Assembly (NCBI GenBank): GCA_021787595.1
Contig: JAJYLQ010000029.1
Location: 1 to 41,385 of the forward strand
Length of the DNA: 41,385 nucleotides
Direction of reading: 5' to 3'
From: Chloroflexota bacterium
Lineage (GTDB): Bacteria > Chloroflexota > Anaerolineae > Anaerolineales > Villigracilaceae
Under the pieces are notes generated by a model. That model searched no databases. It was given only the letters and a program-made list of their open reading frames with translations, and was not told where the DNA came from. The stretch's first letter is position 1. Each line of letters begins with the position of its first letter. Positions 1-9,493 of this stretch are shown here, piece after piece. A program made the position numbers and the translations under genes.

Positions 1-96
1 CGCATCTCTGGAATAAACCAGATTCCACCGATGGCTACTCTGGTAACCCAACGCGCCCGTGAACTTAACCTCGGCGGGTCGTGGGTTGCTGCTTAG
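1..96 (+). other. Possible 3' end of a truncated reading frame
   Basis: Frame 1 is open from the first base to a TAG at 94-96, giving about 31 residues that end in GGSWVAA. The opposite strand is also open over most of this stretch, so openness alone proves little. No family is recognised. From 97 to 239 there is no convincing gene on either strand; the region holds an A-rich tract near 170-180 and then the end of the membrane protein gene that lies on the minus strand. Confidence 0.15.
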
Positions 97-239
97 CCTT
101 CGTCCCCCCAATTATTGAGATGATACCAAACTAGCCTGAAAGAGGTTTGAAGGTCGTCATATACATCTTAAAAAAACAAGGTAGCAACTTGGGTTAAATA
201 AGAAATTGGAGGCGCTTCGCGACACGCATCCGAGTCTCT

Positions 240-836
240 TTATGCGCCATGCGGTTTGACGCGCCGCCACAAGCCCGCGGCATAAATGATCACCGCACCA
301 ACTTCGAGGACGCGTCCAATTAGTATTACAGCGCAAGGTCGAGCAATCGTTCCCTGCCAATTCTCCCTCACCCTTTCCCTCTCCCAAAGGGAGAGGAGAC
401 TCCCTTCCCCATTCGGGGGAAGGGTTGGGGATGAGGGCGAAAACGGTAGAAAAGCCATGAGCAGAACCCTCAAAGCTCTAACTTTGCGCTGTAATATTAG
501 AAAAGCAACTGAAATCCAAAGCTCCAACGCAACAATCCAGATACCCGCGTTCAAAAGCATGAACGAAACCCAAATCAACTTTTCGTTTCCTCGCGAGCGC
601 GGCAAGCCCAATCCAAAACGCGGAAAGATCCAGAAGGCCACACTCATCGCCAACTGGACCAGCCAGCCGACCCGCAAGAACTCCATGTGGATTGGAAGGA
701 GGGTCATGATCGCAGGATCATACGAGATTCTGTCCCGGGCCAGCGCCAGCGCGCCGAGCGTAAAGCCGGCCAGCAGATAAACCATCGAAGCGCGCACAAG
801 CGGAGTGTGCCGTTCCGCAAGCAGTTCATTCAGCAT
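240..836 (-). CDS. Small multi-pass membrane protein carrying an in-frame palindromic insertion
   Basis: The frame encodes 198 residues with about four hydrophobic segments. Residues around 50-75 (PIHMEFLRVGWLVQ, then an FPR end) recall the His-containing helix of small heme-copper-oxidase-subunit-I-like proteins, but this is a weak resemblance and the function is unknown. The start ATG is preceded by GGGAG seven bases upstream. Residues from about 117 to 175 are not native: they are encoded by a palindromic element at 324-496 plus a 4-bp duplication, 177 bp or exactly 59 codons without a stop. Removing them joins VAFL to IGRV and restores a continuous hydrophobic helix, giving a 139-residue protein. 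The gene is divergent from the aldehyde:ferredoxin oxidoreductase gene downstream. Whether the interrupted protein still folds is not known. Confidence 0.6.
   Translation of the reverse strand: MLNELLAERHTPLVRASMVYLLAGFTLGALALARDRISYDPAIMTLLPIHMEFLRVGWLVQLAMSVAFWIFPRFGLGLPRSRGNEKLIWVSFMLLNAGIWIVALELWISVAFLILQRKVRALRVLLMAFLPFSPSSPTLPPNGEGSLLSLWERERVRENWQGTIARPCAVILIGRVLEVGAVIIYAAGLWRRVKPHGA
324..496. mobile_element. MITE-like palindromic element, copy 1 (173 bp, TTAG target duplication)
   Basis: The left end ATTACAGCGCAAGGT and the right end ACTTTGCGCTGTAAT are inverted repeats with one mismatch. TTAG occurs directly outside both ends (320-323 and 497-500), as expected for a 4-bp target duplication. 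The interior holds two nested palindromes rich in CCCTC/GAGGG (about 364-395 and 400-437). The element has no coding capacity for a transposase, so it would need one supplied from elsewhere. A second copy with the same ends but a different core lies at 5889-6001. Confidence 0.75.
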
Positions 837-931
837 GGTTCAGCTCCCATTTGCTCGCATTCCTTTCCCCTGATGCAACAATGCTTCTCATAGCAACATT
901 TTCCGTGATGCAATTCGGATATTGACTTCCG

Positions 932-960
932 TTTTTCAAAATGCTACAATGATCCAAGCA
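932..960 (+). promoter_or_regulatory. Sigma-70-type promoter of the AOR gene
   Basis: TTGACT at 932-937 and TACAAT at 955-960 are separated by 17 bp, and the -10 carries the extended TGN motif (TGCTACAAT). Transcription would start near 967, about 40 bases before the chosen ATG at 1009. This excludes the longer upstream start at 922. Confidence 0.7.
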
Positions 961-1008
961 GTCCAGACAGGTGGTTTATTTCGTCTTATCAAGGAAAGGA
1001 GTTGCGCA

Positions 1009-2835
<1,827 letters not shown>

Positions 2836-2855
2836 ACTCGGCGGACCGTGATCAG

Positions 2856-2895
2856 AAAACGACGCGTCCCTGCAGATGCGTCGTTTTTTATTTTT
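2856..2895 (+). terminator. Rho-independent terminator after the AOR gene
   Basis: AAAACGACGC and GCGTCGTTTT form a 10-bp stem with a 12-base loop, followed by TTATTTTT. It starts 20 bases after the stop codon. Confidence 0.85.
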
Positions 2896-2981
2896 CGCCT
2901 CTTCTTCGACCTCAAACCTGCTCTCGGTAAATTGATTTTTCCCTCCCCGCCAGCTTTCCTTTTTCATCCTTCATCCTTTAG

Positions 2982-3239
2982 TTACGCCCCTGCCCTGAGT
3001 ATTTTCATACCAAAGTGTTCGAGGAAATCTTTGGCGATAGGGTCATCGAGTTCCATGGTCAGACGAGTTTGACCGACTTCAAGCGAACCAAGCCGATAAG
3101 GTTCCATGTGCTCAAGAGTTACGATCCAACCCTCGCCGCGGACAATGTTCTCTCCTGTGAGAACACCCCCAAGTTCCTGCAAATATTCCTCGAGCAGAAA
3201 ACAAGGAATGCCCCGCAATTCACGGACAAGGGTTTGCAT
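2982..3239 (-). CDS. Small conserved protein of the AOR-maturation operon
   Basis: This 85-residue acidic protein has no signal peptide, membrane segment or cysteine cluster. Its start codon overlaps the stop of the MoaD-like gene as TAATG, so the two are probably translationally coupled and used together. The length and its place beside a MoaD-like protein recall the small DUF1952-type proteins, but I am not sure of that. Its C-terminal half (TMELDDPIAKDF) looks like a ligand- or partner-binding alpha/beta domain. A role with the sulfur carrier or with the pterin cofactor of AOR is inferred only from context. Confidence 0.65.
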   Translation of the reverse strand: MQTLVRELRGIPCFLLEEYLQELGGVLTGENIVRGEGWIVTLEHMEPYRLGSLEVGQTRLTMELDDPIAKDFLEHFGMKILRAGA

Positions 3240-3517
3240 TAACCGCCGCCAACGGGCGGGAAGATATCCACTTTGTCATCGAGATGGACAAGGGTATTCA
3301 TCTTATCTTCCAGATAAATCGCTTCGCGGCCATTGATAAAAAATTTCATGTGATCCTGAAAATGATTATTCTCATCCAATAATTCAGGGCGTAAGGCCGG
3401 ATACGCCGCAACCACTTTCTCGATGACTTGCTGGGCCGTCATGCCGGGGAGCGGCTCGATCTCAATCGTCTTTTGTCCAACGATGGCGCGCAGGGTGGCG
3501 TAGAAGTTTACCTTCAT
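3239..3517 (-). CDS. MoaD/ThiS-family sulfur carrier
   Basis: The 92-residue protein has the ubiquitin-like fold signature of MoaD: MKVNFYATLRAIVG at the N terminus, the LDDKVDIFPPVGGG end, and the terminal Gly-Gly that is adenylated and thiocarboxylated. MoaD supplies sulfur to molybdopterin synthase, making the dithiolene that binds Mo or W. The ATG at 3517 is chosen because GGAG lies nine bases upstream; an in-frame extension to 3553 has no ribosome-binding site. It lies 75 bp downstream of the radical SAM gene and overlaps the next gene. Its presence in an AOR locus suggests a carrier dedicated to tungstopterin. The extra C-terminal Gly (GGG) is slightly unusual. Confidence 0.85.
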   Translation of the reverse strand: MKVNFYATLRAIVGQKTIEIEPLPGMTAQQVIEKVVAAYPALRPELLDENNHFQDHMKFFINGREAIYLEDKMNTLVHLDDKVDIFPPVGGG

Positions 3518-3591
3518 GAATGGCTCTCCTTCTCTCCCACAGAAGTATATCATTGGAGCAGGAGTGATGCTTCACCGCCCCTGTTGGATTT

Positions 3592-4854
3592 TTACGGACA
3601 TTGGATAATGCCCTGCGCCCACAGACATCCGCCGCAGACCGGGAAGGTTGTATTGCCGATGCAGTCTTCTTCGTTGGTCTCGGAAAGGTCGCAGCCGCCG
3701 CAGAAACTGCACGGCGCAAAGACGAAATTATGCAGTCGTTCGCGATAAGCCACGTAATCGGGATCCAGCCACAGGTCCGCGAGAGAACGCCCGGCTATGT
3801 TCCCGATGACGTGTTTTTTCGAAAGGCGCGGTTTGCCGTGCAGATAACTGGTGTGCGTGTGCATCAGGGGCCAGCACGGACTGACGTCCCCATTCCATGC
3901 GATGGACATGGTCCCGCTTTCCACGAAATTGCAGGTGTCATTGGCGCCGCCCCAGTTGTTGCCTGCAAAGCTGATGTTCAACTGGCTGTTGAAGGTTTGA
4001 ACAAGGGCTTCGGTGGTGATCTCGTTGAAATCCATTTTGGGCAGACTCAGGCGCGGCAAATGCGGCGCCTGAAGATAGGCAATGTTGTGCATGGTCTGCA
4101 GATATAAACGGTCGGCCTGCATATCTTCCGTGGCCGGCTGGACATTGCTGACAGAAAAGTACTGAGCCTTGACCGACTTCCCCAATTGAATGACCTTTGG
4201 CAGGTCGGCAATGTTGCGCTTCATGGCCACGAAGGCCATGCCGATCTCAGGTTTCGGATAATGACTGGCTTTGCGCATTTTTGCAAAACGATCCAGGTTT
4301 TTCAAAATGTTGGGCAGCTCTGCGCCCATGCGCACATCGGCATAAGTTTCGGGGGAGGCCCCGTCAATGGAGACCCACAGCACATCCAGTCCGGAATCGA
4401 TCAATTGACGGGCGATTTTTTCGTTGAGGATGGTGCCATTGGTGATGAGCTCGACCTTCACGCCCAGCTGCTTGACGCGTGCGATCCACTCGATGGTCCT
4501 GGGATGAAATAACGGCTCCCCGATTCCGCCGAAGTAAACACTCGGTAACGGAGACAGTTCCTTCAATCCCGCGATGAAGCGCTCGAAAGTTTTTTCAGTC
4601 ATGCGCCCAATGGGCTGGTCCCAGGAATTACGAAAACAGGTGATGCAATCCAGATTGCAGGCGACGGTTGGCTCGATGTAAACTTTGGTGAGTTGGGTGA
4701 CCGGGCGGTGCATACGAACCAAATTATGGCCTTCGTCCAGACGTACCTTTGCGCCCGGATGAAGGCCATATTGTTCCGCCACTTCCGGGGGCAGAACCAG
4801 CCGCCCATTCTCATCCACTTCCGCCCAGGCTGTCGTAGATTTTGTGGATATCAT
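3592..4854 (-). CDS. Radical SAM maturase of tungsten oxidoreductase, with N-terminal AbrB-like domain
   Basis: The protein has 420 residues. Residues 9-50 (AEVDENGRLVLPPEV and following) look like a SpoVT/AbrB swapped-hairpin domain. Next comes a radical SAM core with C66-x3-C70-x2-C73 binding the SAM-cleaving [4Fe-4S] cluster, and GGIGEP as the SAM-binding GGE-type motif. The C-terminal part is SPASM-like, with clustered cysteines (CSFCGGC, then CGGC close to the end) for auxiliary Fe-S clusters. This architecture fits the family named tungsten cofactor oxidoreductase radical SAM maturase, encoded next to AOR genes. The exact reaction is not established. AGGAG precedes the ATG. It is the first gene of a three-gene minus-strand operon convergent with the AOR gene. 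Confidence 0.85.
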   Translation of the reverse strand: MISTKSTTAWAEVDENGRLVLPPEVAEQYGLHPGAKVRLDEGHNLVRMHRPVTQLTKVYIEPTVACNLDCITCFRNSWDQPIGRMTEKTFERFIAGLKELSPLPSVYFGGIGEPLFHPRTIEWIARVKQLGVKVELITNGTILNEKIARQLIDSGLDVLWVSIDGASPETYADVRMGAELPNILKNLDRFAKMRKASHYPKPEIGMAFVAMKRNIADLPKVIQLGKSVKAQYFSVSNVQPATEDMQADRLYLQTMHNIAYLQAPHLPRLSLPKMDFNEITTEALVQTFNSQLNISFAGNNWGGANDTCNFVESGTMSIAWNGDVSPCWPLMHTHTSYLHGKPRLSKKHVIGNIAGRSLADLWLDPDYVAYRERLHNFVFAPCSFCGGCDLSETNEEDCIGNTTFPVCGGCLWAQGIIQCP

Positions 4855-5104
4855 CGTCTGCTCCTAATCAATAGCGGACTTTCAATTCATACTAATATTA
4901 TCAAATTTCGACCAAAAACACAGTGACAAAAGTTATGGAATCCTGAATGACAAGAGCCATGCGGACGAATAATATATCCCGGCATACTGCTTCCTGTCCT
5001 CTGCGAAACCCATGACTCTCAGAAGTAATCATGGGCATGTATAATTTCCGCGCAGGGATATTCAAACTTATCTTATGGAGAAGTTAGATAAAAACTGCAC
5101 AAAG
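4855..5104. other. Intergenic region with a hairpin and an orphan TATAAT
   Basis: This stretch upstream of the maturase has no convincing gene. CCCATGA (about 5009) and TCATGGG (about 5028) form a hairpin, closely followed by TATAAT near 5039-5045 on the plus strand. No plausible protein starts downstream of it before the repeats. The promoter of the maturase operon should lie at 4870-4920 on the minus strand, where the sequence is AT-rich without a clear -35/-10 pair. Confidence 0.35.
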
Positions 5105-5218
5105 TGTCACTGCGAGGATCGCGAAGCACGCCTTTGGCGAGGCCGCAGACCGGCGTGGCAGTCTCCCCGTTTCCGGGAGATTGCTTCGGTCGCTGGAGAA
5201 CGCTCCCTCGCAACGACA
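5105..5218. repeat. Dispersed palindromic repeat, TGTCATTGCGAG type
   Basis: It begins TGTCACTGCGAGG and ends CCTCGCAACGACA, with the internal GGAGATTGCTTCGG segment. The same outer ends recur at 27668-27812 and 30031-30187. Translations of this repeat give spurious peptides starting CHCE. Confidence 0.7.
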
Positions 5219-5260
5219 TATCCGATTGTATGAAGTTTGAGTACTTTGTCTATTCAGTGA

Positions 5261-5392
5261 TGTCACTCTGAGGGAGCGCACTTCTCTGCACTTGCATGCA
5301 GGGCAAGTGTGCGACCGGAGAGTCTCGTATTTCGGACTAGAGACCCTTCGCTCGCCCCTTCACTCCGTTCAGGGCTTCGGCTCAGGGTGACA
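5261..5392. repeat. Dispersed palindromic repeat, TGTCACTCTGAG type
   Basis: TGTCACTCTGAG at the left and CTCAGGGTGACA at the right form an imperfect inverted repeat. The interior has smaller palindromes, including CTTGCATGCAGG. The ends differ from the neighbouring repeat, so it is a separate family. From 5393 to 5506 nothing else is apparent. Confidence 0.55.
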
Positions 5393-5506
5393 TACACCAA
5401 TTTATAGGAATGCCAATAACTGATCCAGAGTCAGTCATCCTGCCATCAGGCAAGCCCCAAAAATTCAAGCGGGCGGTATCCCGCCACGCGCCGCGGCGCG
5501 GGAAAC

Positions 5507-5842
5507 CTATTTTCTGGCTGCGCGCCGAAGATTATCTTCGACTTCGAGGAAAATCAAAAGTCCATGCGATGCAGCTTGAAGTCCAATGAAGTAAAAGAGT
5601 CCCGGCAAAGGCTGTGTCAAATATGGGACGAACATATTGAATATGTTCAGCCAGGTCGCCCCTTTGTCGAAAAACATTCCGGTGGCGAACTGGACTACAA
5701 ATTGCACGGATGATCCCAGCCACGTCAACAGGTACACGCCAAGCACGATCCACGAAATTATTTCAGACCAGCGCGCAACCCGCAGCACGACATCGCGGTC
5801 GAAATACGTTCCCAGAAAACCAGCCTGTTTTTCTTCTTCCAT
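5507..5842 (-). CDS. Hypothetical small membrane protein
   Basis: This 111-residue protein has three probable membrane segments: about 28-48 (IISWIVLGVYLLTWLG), a weaker one near 66-76, and about 80-98. The N terminus (MEEEKQAGFLGTYF) and the C terminus (DNLRRAARK) are charged and probably cytoplasmic. The ATG follows GGAGGG at a good distance. No family is recognised. Its promoter region on the minus strand includes the palindromic element at 5889-6001, so the element may affect its expression. Confidence 0.55.
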   Translation of the reverse strand: MEEEKQAGFLGTYFDRDVVLRVARWSEIISWIVLGVYLLTWLGSSVQFVVQFATGMFFDKGATWLNIFNMFVPYLTQPLPGLFYFIGLQAASHGLLIFLEVEDNLRRAARK

Positions 5843-5888
5843 CGTCCCTCCGAATTGATCTTTTGGTTACGACAGTCGCATTGATTAT

Positions 5889-6001
5889 CATTACAGCGCA
5901 AGGTCAGGCTCAAGCCGCCTTCTCGAAGATCCCGCGCAGCGAGACTGGCGGCGTTCAGGCTGCGCCGAGGACGGCGCAGCGAGCAACTTTGCGCTGTAAT
6001 A
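5889..6001. mobile_element. MITE-like palindromic element, copy 2 (113 bp, TTAT target duplication)
   Basis: The ends ATTACAGCGCAAGGT and ACTTTGCGCTGTAAT are identical to those of the copy at 324-496, and TTAT flanks both sides (5885-5888 and 6002-6005). The core is shorter and unrelated to the first copy, being a GC-rich palindrome around GCGCAGCGAG. It lies between the divergent small membrane protein gene and glnS, 20 bp upstream of the glnS -10 box. Confidence 0.75.
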
Positions 6002-6020
6002 TTATAAATCATCGCACCTT

Positions 6021-6029
6021 TGTTATAAT
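6021..6029 (+). promoter_or_regulatory. Extended -10 promoter of glnS
   Basis: TGTTATAAT is an extended -10 box. No good -35 is visible, since the expected position falls on the end of the palindromic element. A start near 6036 leaves a leader of about 53 bases before the ATG at 6089. Confidence 0.5.
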
Positions 6030-6088
6030 GTACCCGATGACTTCAAACAAGACGCACGATTTTTGTGAAAAGCTCCCGAGGACCTTTC

Positions 6089-7777
6089 ATGACCGACGAA
6101 TCGACCATCATGCCCACTGACTTCATCCGCGAAGCGGTTGCGGAAGATTTGAAAAGCGGACGCTTCAACTATGTCCGCACGCGCCTCCCCCCTGAACCGA
6201 ACGGTTATTTGCACATCGGTCACGTCAAAGCGTTTATGATTGATTATCTCATCGCCAAGGAAAACAACGGCGAATTGATTCTGCGCTTCGACGACACGAA
6301 TCCTGTAAAGGAAGATGTCGAGTATGTGGACGCCATCATGGAGGATGCCCGCTGGCTCGGCATCCAATGGGTCAAAGTAACGTACGCATCGGACTATTTT
6401 GGTCTGCTCTATGAGTGGGCAGTCAAACTTGTCAAACTGGGCAAGGCTTACGTGGACGATCAAAGCCCGGAGGAAGTCAGCGCCAACCGCGGCACATTTA
6501 CGGAGCCGGGAAAAGAATCGCCTTATCGGAATCGCCCGGTCGAAGAGAATCTCGATCTGCTCGAACGCATGAAGAACGGCGAATTTCCCGACGGCTCACG
6601 CGTCCTGCGCGCCAAGATTGACATGGCGCATCCCAATCTCAACATGCGCGACCCCGTGATGTATCGCATCATTCACGAGCCGCCACATCACCGTACAGGC
6701 TCGAAATGGAAAATCTATCCAATGTACGATTGGGCGCACGGACAGAACGACTCGATGGAAGGCGTCACCCATTCATTATGTTCATTGGAATATCGCGACC
6801 ATCGTCCGTTGTATGAATGGTTCCCGGAACAGTTGGGAGTTTTCAAGCCGCGCCAGATCGAGTTTGCGCGTCTCAACCTGAATTACACCGTGATGAGCAA
6901 ACGCAAACTGCGCCGCCTCGTGGAAGAGAAACGCGTCAGCGGCTGGGACGATCCGCGCATGCCGACCCTGCGCGCGATGCGCCGCCGGGGTTATCCGGCA
7001 GAGGCCATCGTCGAATTTGTGCGGCGAATGGGAATCTCCACGGTAGCCACATCCAATTCCGGTGTGATCGCAGATGTGGCTTTCCTGGAAGAGTGCGTGC
7101 GCGATGATCTCAACAAACGTTCGCTGCGGCGCATGGCGGTGATCAAACCGCTCAAAGTCGTGATTGATAATTATCCAGAAAATCAAATCGAGGAAATGGA
7201 TGCAGTCAATAACCCCGAAGATCCAAATGCGGGCACGCGTAAGGTTCCATTTTCCAAAGTTCTTTACATCGAGCAGGATGATTTCCGCGAAACGCCTCCG
7301 CCGAAATATTATCGTCTCTTCCCTGGCAACGAAGTTCGACTGCGCTATGCGTATTTCATCAAATGCGCAAGCGTTGTGAAAAACGATAAGGGCGAAATCG
7401 CTGAAGTGCATTGCACATACGATCCCGCCACGCGTGGCGGTGACGCGCCCGATGGACGAAAGGTCAAGTCAACGATTCATTGGGTCTCTGCCGCGCACGC
7501 CAGGCCTGCGGAGTTCAGATTATATGATCATCTCTTCACCAAAGAGGACCCCGAGGAAGGCGAGGACGATTTCCTGAACTGTTTGAATCCGAACTCACTG
7601 CAAATCGCGCATGGATATGTGGAGCCGCTTCTTGCCTCGACGGAAGCGGGCGACCGTTTCCAATTCGAACGCCAGGGATATTTTTGCGCTGACCCCGATT
7701 CCGTTCCAGGCAGGCCTGTTTTCAATCTGACGGTTTCACTCAAAGACACCTGGGCAAAGATAGAAAAGAAAAGATAA
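6089..7777 (+). CDS. glnS: Glutaminyl-tRNA synthetase
   Basis: The 562-residue class I synthetase charges tRNA-Gln with glutamine directly. The Rossmann domain shows [12 protein letters not shown] (35-45, with the HIGH motif) and FDDTNP typical of GlnRS rather than GluRS, and the second ATP-binding motif appears as VMSKRKL. The C-terminal half carries the two beta-barrel domains that read the anticodon. Length is normal for bacterial GlnRS. The ATG at 6089 is preceded by GAGGA at about nine bases; an ATG at 6065 is possible but lacks a ribosome-binding site. The window also holds gltX, so a discriminating GluRS is expected. Confidence 0.95.
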   Translation: MTDESTIMPTDFIREAVAEDLKSGRFNYVRTRLPPEPNGYLHIGHVKAFMIDYLIAKENNGELILRFDDTNPVKEDVEYVDAIMEDARWLGIQWVKVTYASDYFGLLYEWAVKLVKLGKAYVDDQSPEEVSANRGTFTEPGKESPYRNRPVEENLDLLERMKNGEFPDGSRVLRAKIDMAHPNLNMRDPVMYRIIHEPPHHRTGSKWKIYPMYDWAHGQNDSMEGVTHSLCSLEYRDHRPLYEWFPEQLGVFKPRQIEFARLNLNYTVMSKRKLRRLVEEKRVSGWDDPRMPTLRAMRRRGYPAEAIVEFVRRMGISTVATSNSGVIADVAFLEECVRDDLNKRSLRRMAVIKPLKVVIDNYPENQIEEMDAVNNPEDPNAGTRKVPFSKVLYIEQDDFRETPPPKYYRLFPGNEVRLRYAYFIKCASVVKNDKGEIAEVHCTYDPATRGGDAPDGRKVKSTIHWVSAAHARPAEFRLYDHLFTKEDPEEGEDDFLNCLNPNSLQIAHGYVEPLLASTEAGDRFQFERQGYFCADPDSVPGRPVFNLTVSLKDTWAKIEKKR

Positions 7778-7836
7778 CGTCATTGCTTTGTGTCGCGGCC
7801 AAACAATCCATGCGTCGCCGCGAGGGACGGCGGTTC

Positions 7837-8772
7837 ATGAAAAATAAAACCACGTTTGTGTTGTTTTGCATGATGATTTTCCTGCTTGGATGTGCGCCTG
7901 CGCCCACCGCCGATGTTCTTGCATCTGAAACTCCCGCCCCGCCGGCAACCCAGGAGCCCGCCACCGCCGTACCGACGGCTACCGTAGCCCCTTCCCCGAC
8001 GCCGACAGAGAATCCTTTGGCTGGCGCACCGGATGGGACAACTGGTAAGGATTTGGCAACAGGAGAGTGGATTAAAACAGTTTCCGAAAATGGCAAAGAC
8101 GTGACGTATTTTTGGAAAGATATGCCCAATACGGAAATTAAAGGATGGTATTGGAATAGCGGAAGTTCGAACTTAATAGATGTGCCAGAATTTAACACAC
8201 ATGGAATGTTGATGAATCTGTGGTGTGAAGAGGGCGCTAAATGTTATGAAATAACCCATTCTCCAGCAACCCCAGGTGATCCTCAATCAGCAGCTGCTGG
8301 CGATACATCATTTGGCAGGCAATTACTTAATGAACTTGCTGCGCGGGGAAGACCCGGACATCGACCTAACTCAGAAGAATTGACAACTTTTATGAATCAA
8401 TTCCAAAATAATCAGATGGTTCTTTCGGGAACAACTGCCAAGGGAGAATCCATTAATTATAAACAAAGCGCGAGTATAAATCTCTTTATCAAAAAAGATA
8501 AATTGGCGGACCCAGATTATACCGGAAAATCTGTCCAAGCTTCTATTTCCGGCAATGATTCTGGAGACGTAAACGTCGTGGAGTATGCGACGAATCCCGT
8601 ACAATCGCCTAACGATTTTGCTAATACTTATTTTTCCTATCTTTTTGTATTTTTTAATACCCCCGATATGTCTCAAGGCTCGGTTGGGAACATAATTCTA
8701 TCGCCGAATATTGCAAACCTAACATATATACTTGCAAACGGAAAATATCCATATTTTACCTGGTCTCCTTGA
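7837..8772 (+). CDS. Hypothetical lipoprotein with Thr/Pro-rich linker
   Basis: The 311-residue protein begins with a lipoprotein signal peptide whose lipobox LLGC places the lipid-modified cysteine at residue 19. A linker rich in Pro, Thr and Ala follows to about residue 65, then a globular domain with no recognised family. The domain contains two cysteines close together (LWCEEGAKCYE) that could form a disulfide. Base composition changes sharply near 8040: the signal and linker are GC-rich like the neighbours, while the rest is AT-rich with many AAT, TTT and ATA codons. The start at 7837 is chosen because the lipoprotein signal begins there. It leads a same-strand set with the two genes downstream. 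Confidence 0.65.
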   Translation: MKNKTTFVLFCMMIFLLGCAPAPTADVLASETPAPPATQEPATAVPTATVAPSPTPTENPLAGAPDGTTGKDLATGEWIKTVSENGKDVTYFWKDMPNTEIKGWYWNSGSSNLIDVPEFNTHGMLMNLWCEEGAKCYEITHSPATPGDPQSAAAGDTSFGRQLLNELAARGRPGHRPNSEELTTFMNQFQNNQMVLSGTTAKGESINYKQSASINLFIKKDKLADPDYTGKSVQASISGNDSGDVNVVEYATNPVQSPNDFANTYFSYLFVFFNTPDMSQGSVGNIILSPNIANLTYILANGKYPYFTWSP

Positions 8773-8842
8773 TATCTGTTCGTCTAACATGTTCCTCTTG
8801 TAATTTTTTCGTACATCTCCTACTCTAGATAGAGGTGTACAT

Positions 8843-9493
8843 ATGCGCGGGTTACAGAGAGTTGTTGTGGTGATTATTGGGATCATCTTCTTGTTGTTTC
8901 CTCTCGTATTGTTATTGTTGCGAAATCCGAAGATTAAAACATTGCTGACAGTTGGTAAAACTAAAATATCGAACAAATATAGTGTTGAAAGCGATTTGAG
9001 CGAATACACCGTTTCAATGATGGATACTTCGTATCTTGATTACATGGCTGCAAAGTTCAATTTATTTTCTCCAAACGCAGTTATTGGCTCGGATTTTTAT
9101 ATTAAGAAATTAGTTGATACAAAGCGTCAGCAGATTAATCACATCAAATTTGTATTGGTTGATCATGTGGATGCACCAATTAGTATGGTGCAGCTTTATA
9201 GCGGAAAGACGGCAACGGTTGATTGTCAGGGTGATTATGTGTTGAATGGGAGTACATTGGTTGACCGGGTATCTGTTAATTTTACATCTCTTGGGAAGCA
9301 GGTGTTGCTGGATAAGTTTGCGTGGGAAAATTCGTTTTTGCGATGCGCGTTAACCACATTATATTATGCAAAGGGGGTAACAAATCTTTCCGAGAGTTAC
9401 CATGAGCTTGTCGATATTAAGAAAGACATAGATAATAATATATATTCGGGAATTTTTACGTGGCCATTTCGTATCACCAGCTCGTCAATATGA
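8843..9493 (+). CDS. Hypothetical membrane-anchored protein of the AT-rich module
   Basis: The 216-residue protein has one strong N-terminal membrane helix (about 5-27) after the basic MRGLQR, then an exported domain of some 185 residues without a recognised family. Codon use is strongly AT-rich compared with glnS and gltX. GAGGTG precedes the ATG. The stop codon overlaps the start of the next gene as ATGA, so the two are translationally coupled and likely act together at the cell surface. No function can be assigned. Confidence 0.6.
   Translation: MRGLQRVVVVIIGIIFLLFPLVLLLLRNPKIKTLLTVGKTKISNKYSVESDLSEYTVSMMDTSYLDYMAAKFNLFSPNAVIGSDFYIKKLVDTKRQQINHIKFVLVDHVDAPISMVQLYSGKTATVDCQGDYVLNGSTLVDRVSVNFTSLGKQVLLDKFAWENSFLRCALTTLYYAKGVTNLSESYHELVDIKKDIDNNIYSGIFTWPFRITSSSI

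Noticed and set aside
286-780. Plus-strand frame of 164 codons across the first membrane protein gene
   Set aside because: It is antisense to a frame with clear membrane helices and a ribosome-binding site, and its openness comes partly from the palindromic element.
922-1008. Longer N terminus for the aldehyde:ferredoxin oxidoreductase
   Set aside because: The extension covers the TTGACT-N17-TACAAT promoter, and the family N terminus begins at the ATG at 1009, which has AAGGAG.
5075-5233. Small open frame MEKLDKNCTKCHCEDREAR and on, 52 residues with a Cys cluster
   Set aside because: Most of it is a translation of the dispersed TGTCATTGCGAG repeat, whose frames regularly give CHCE peptides. 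No ribosome-binding site is present.
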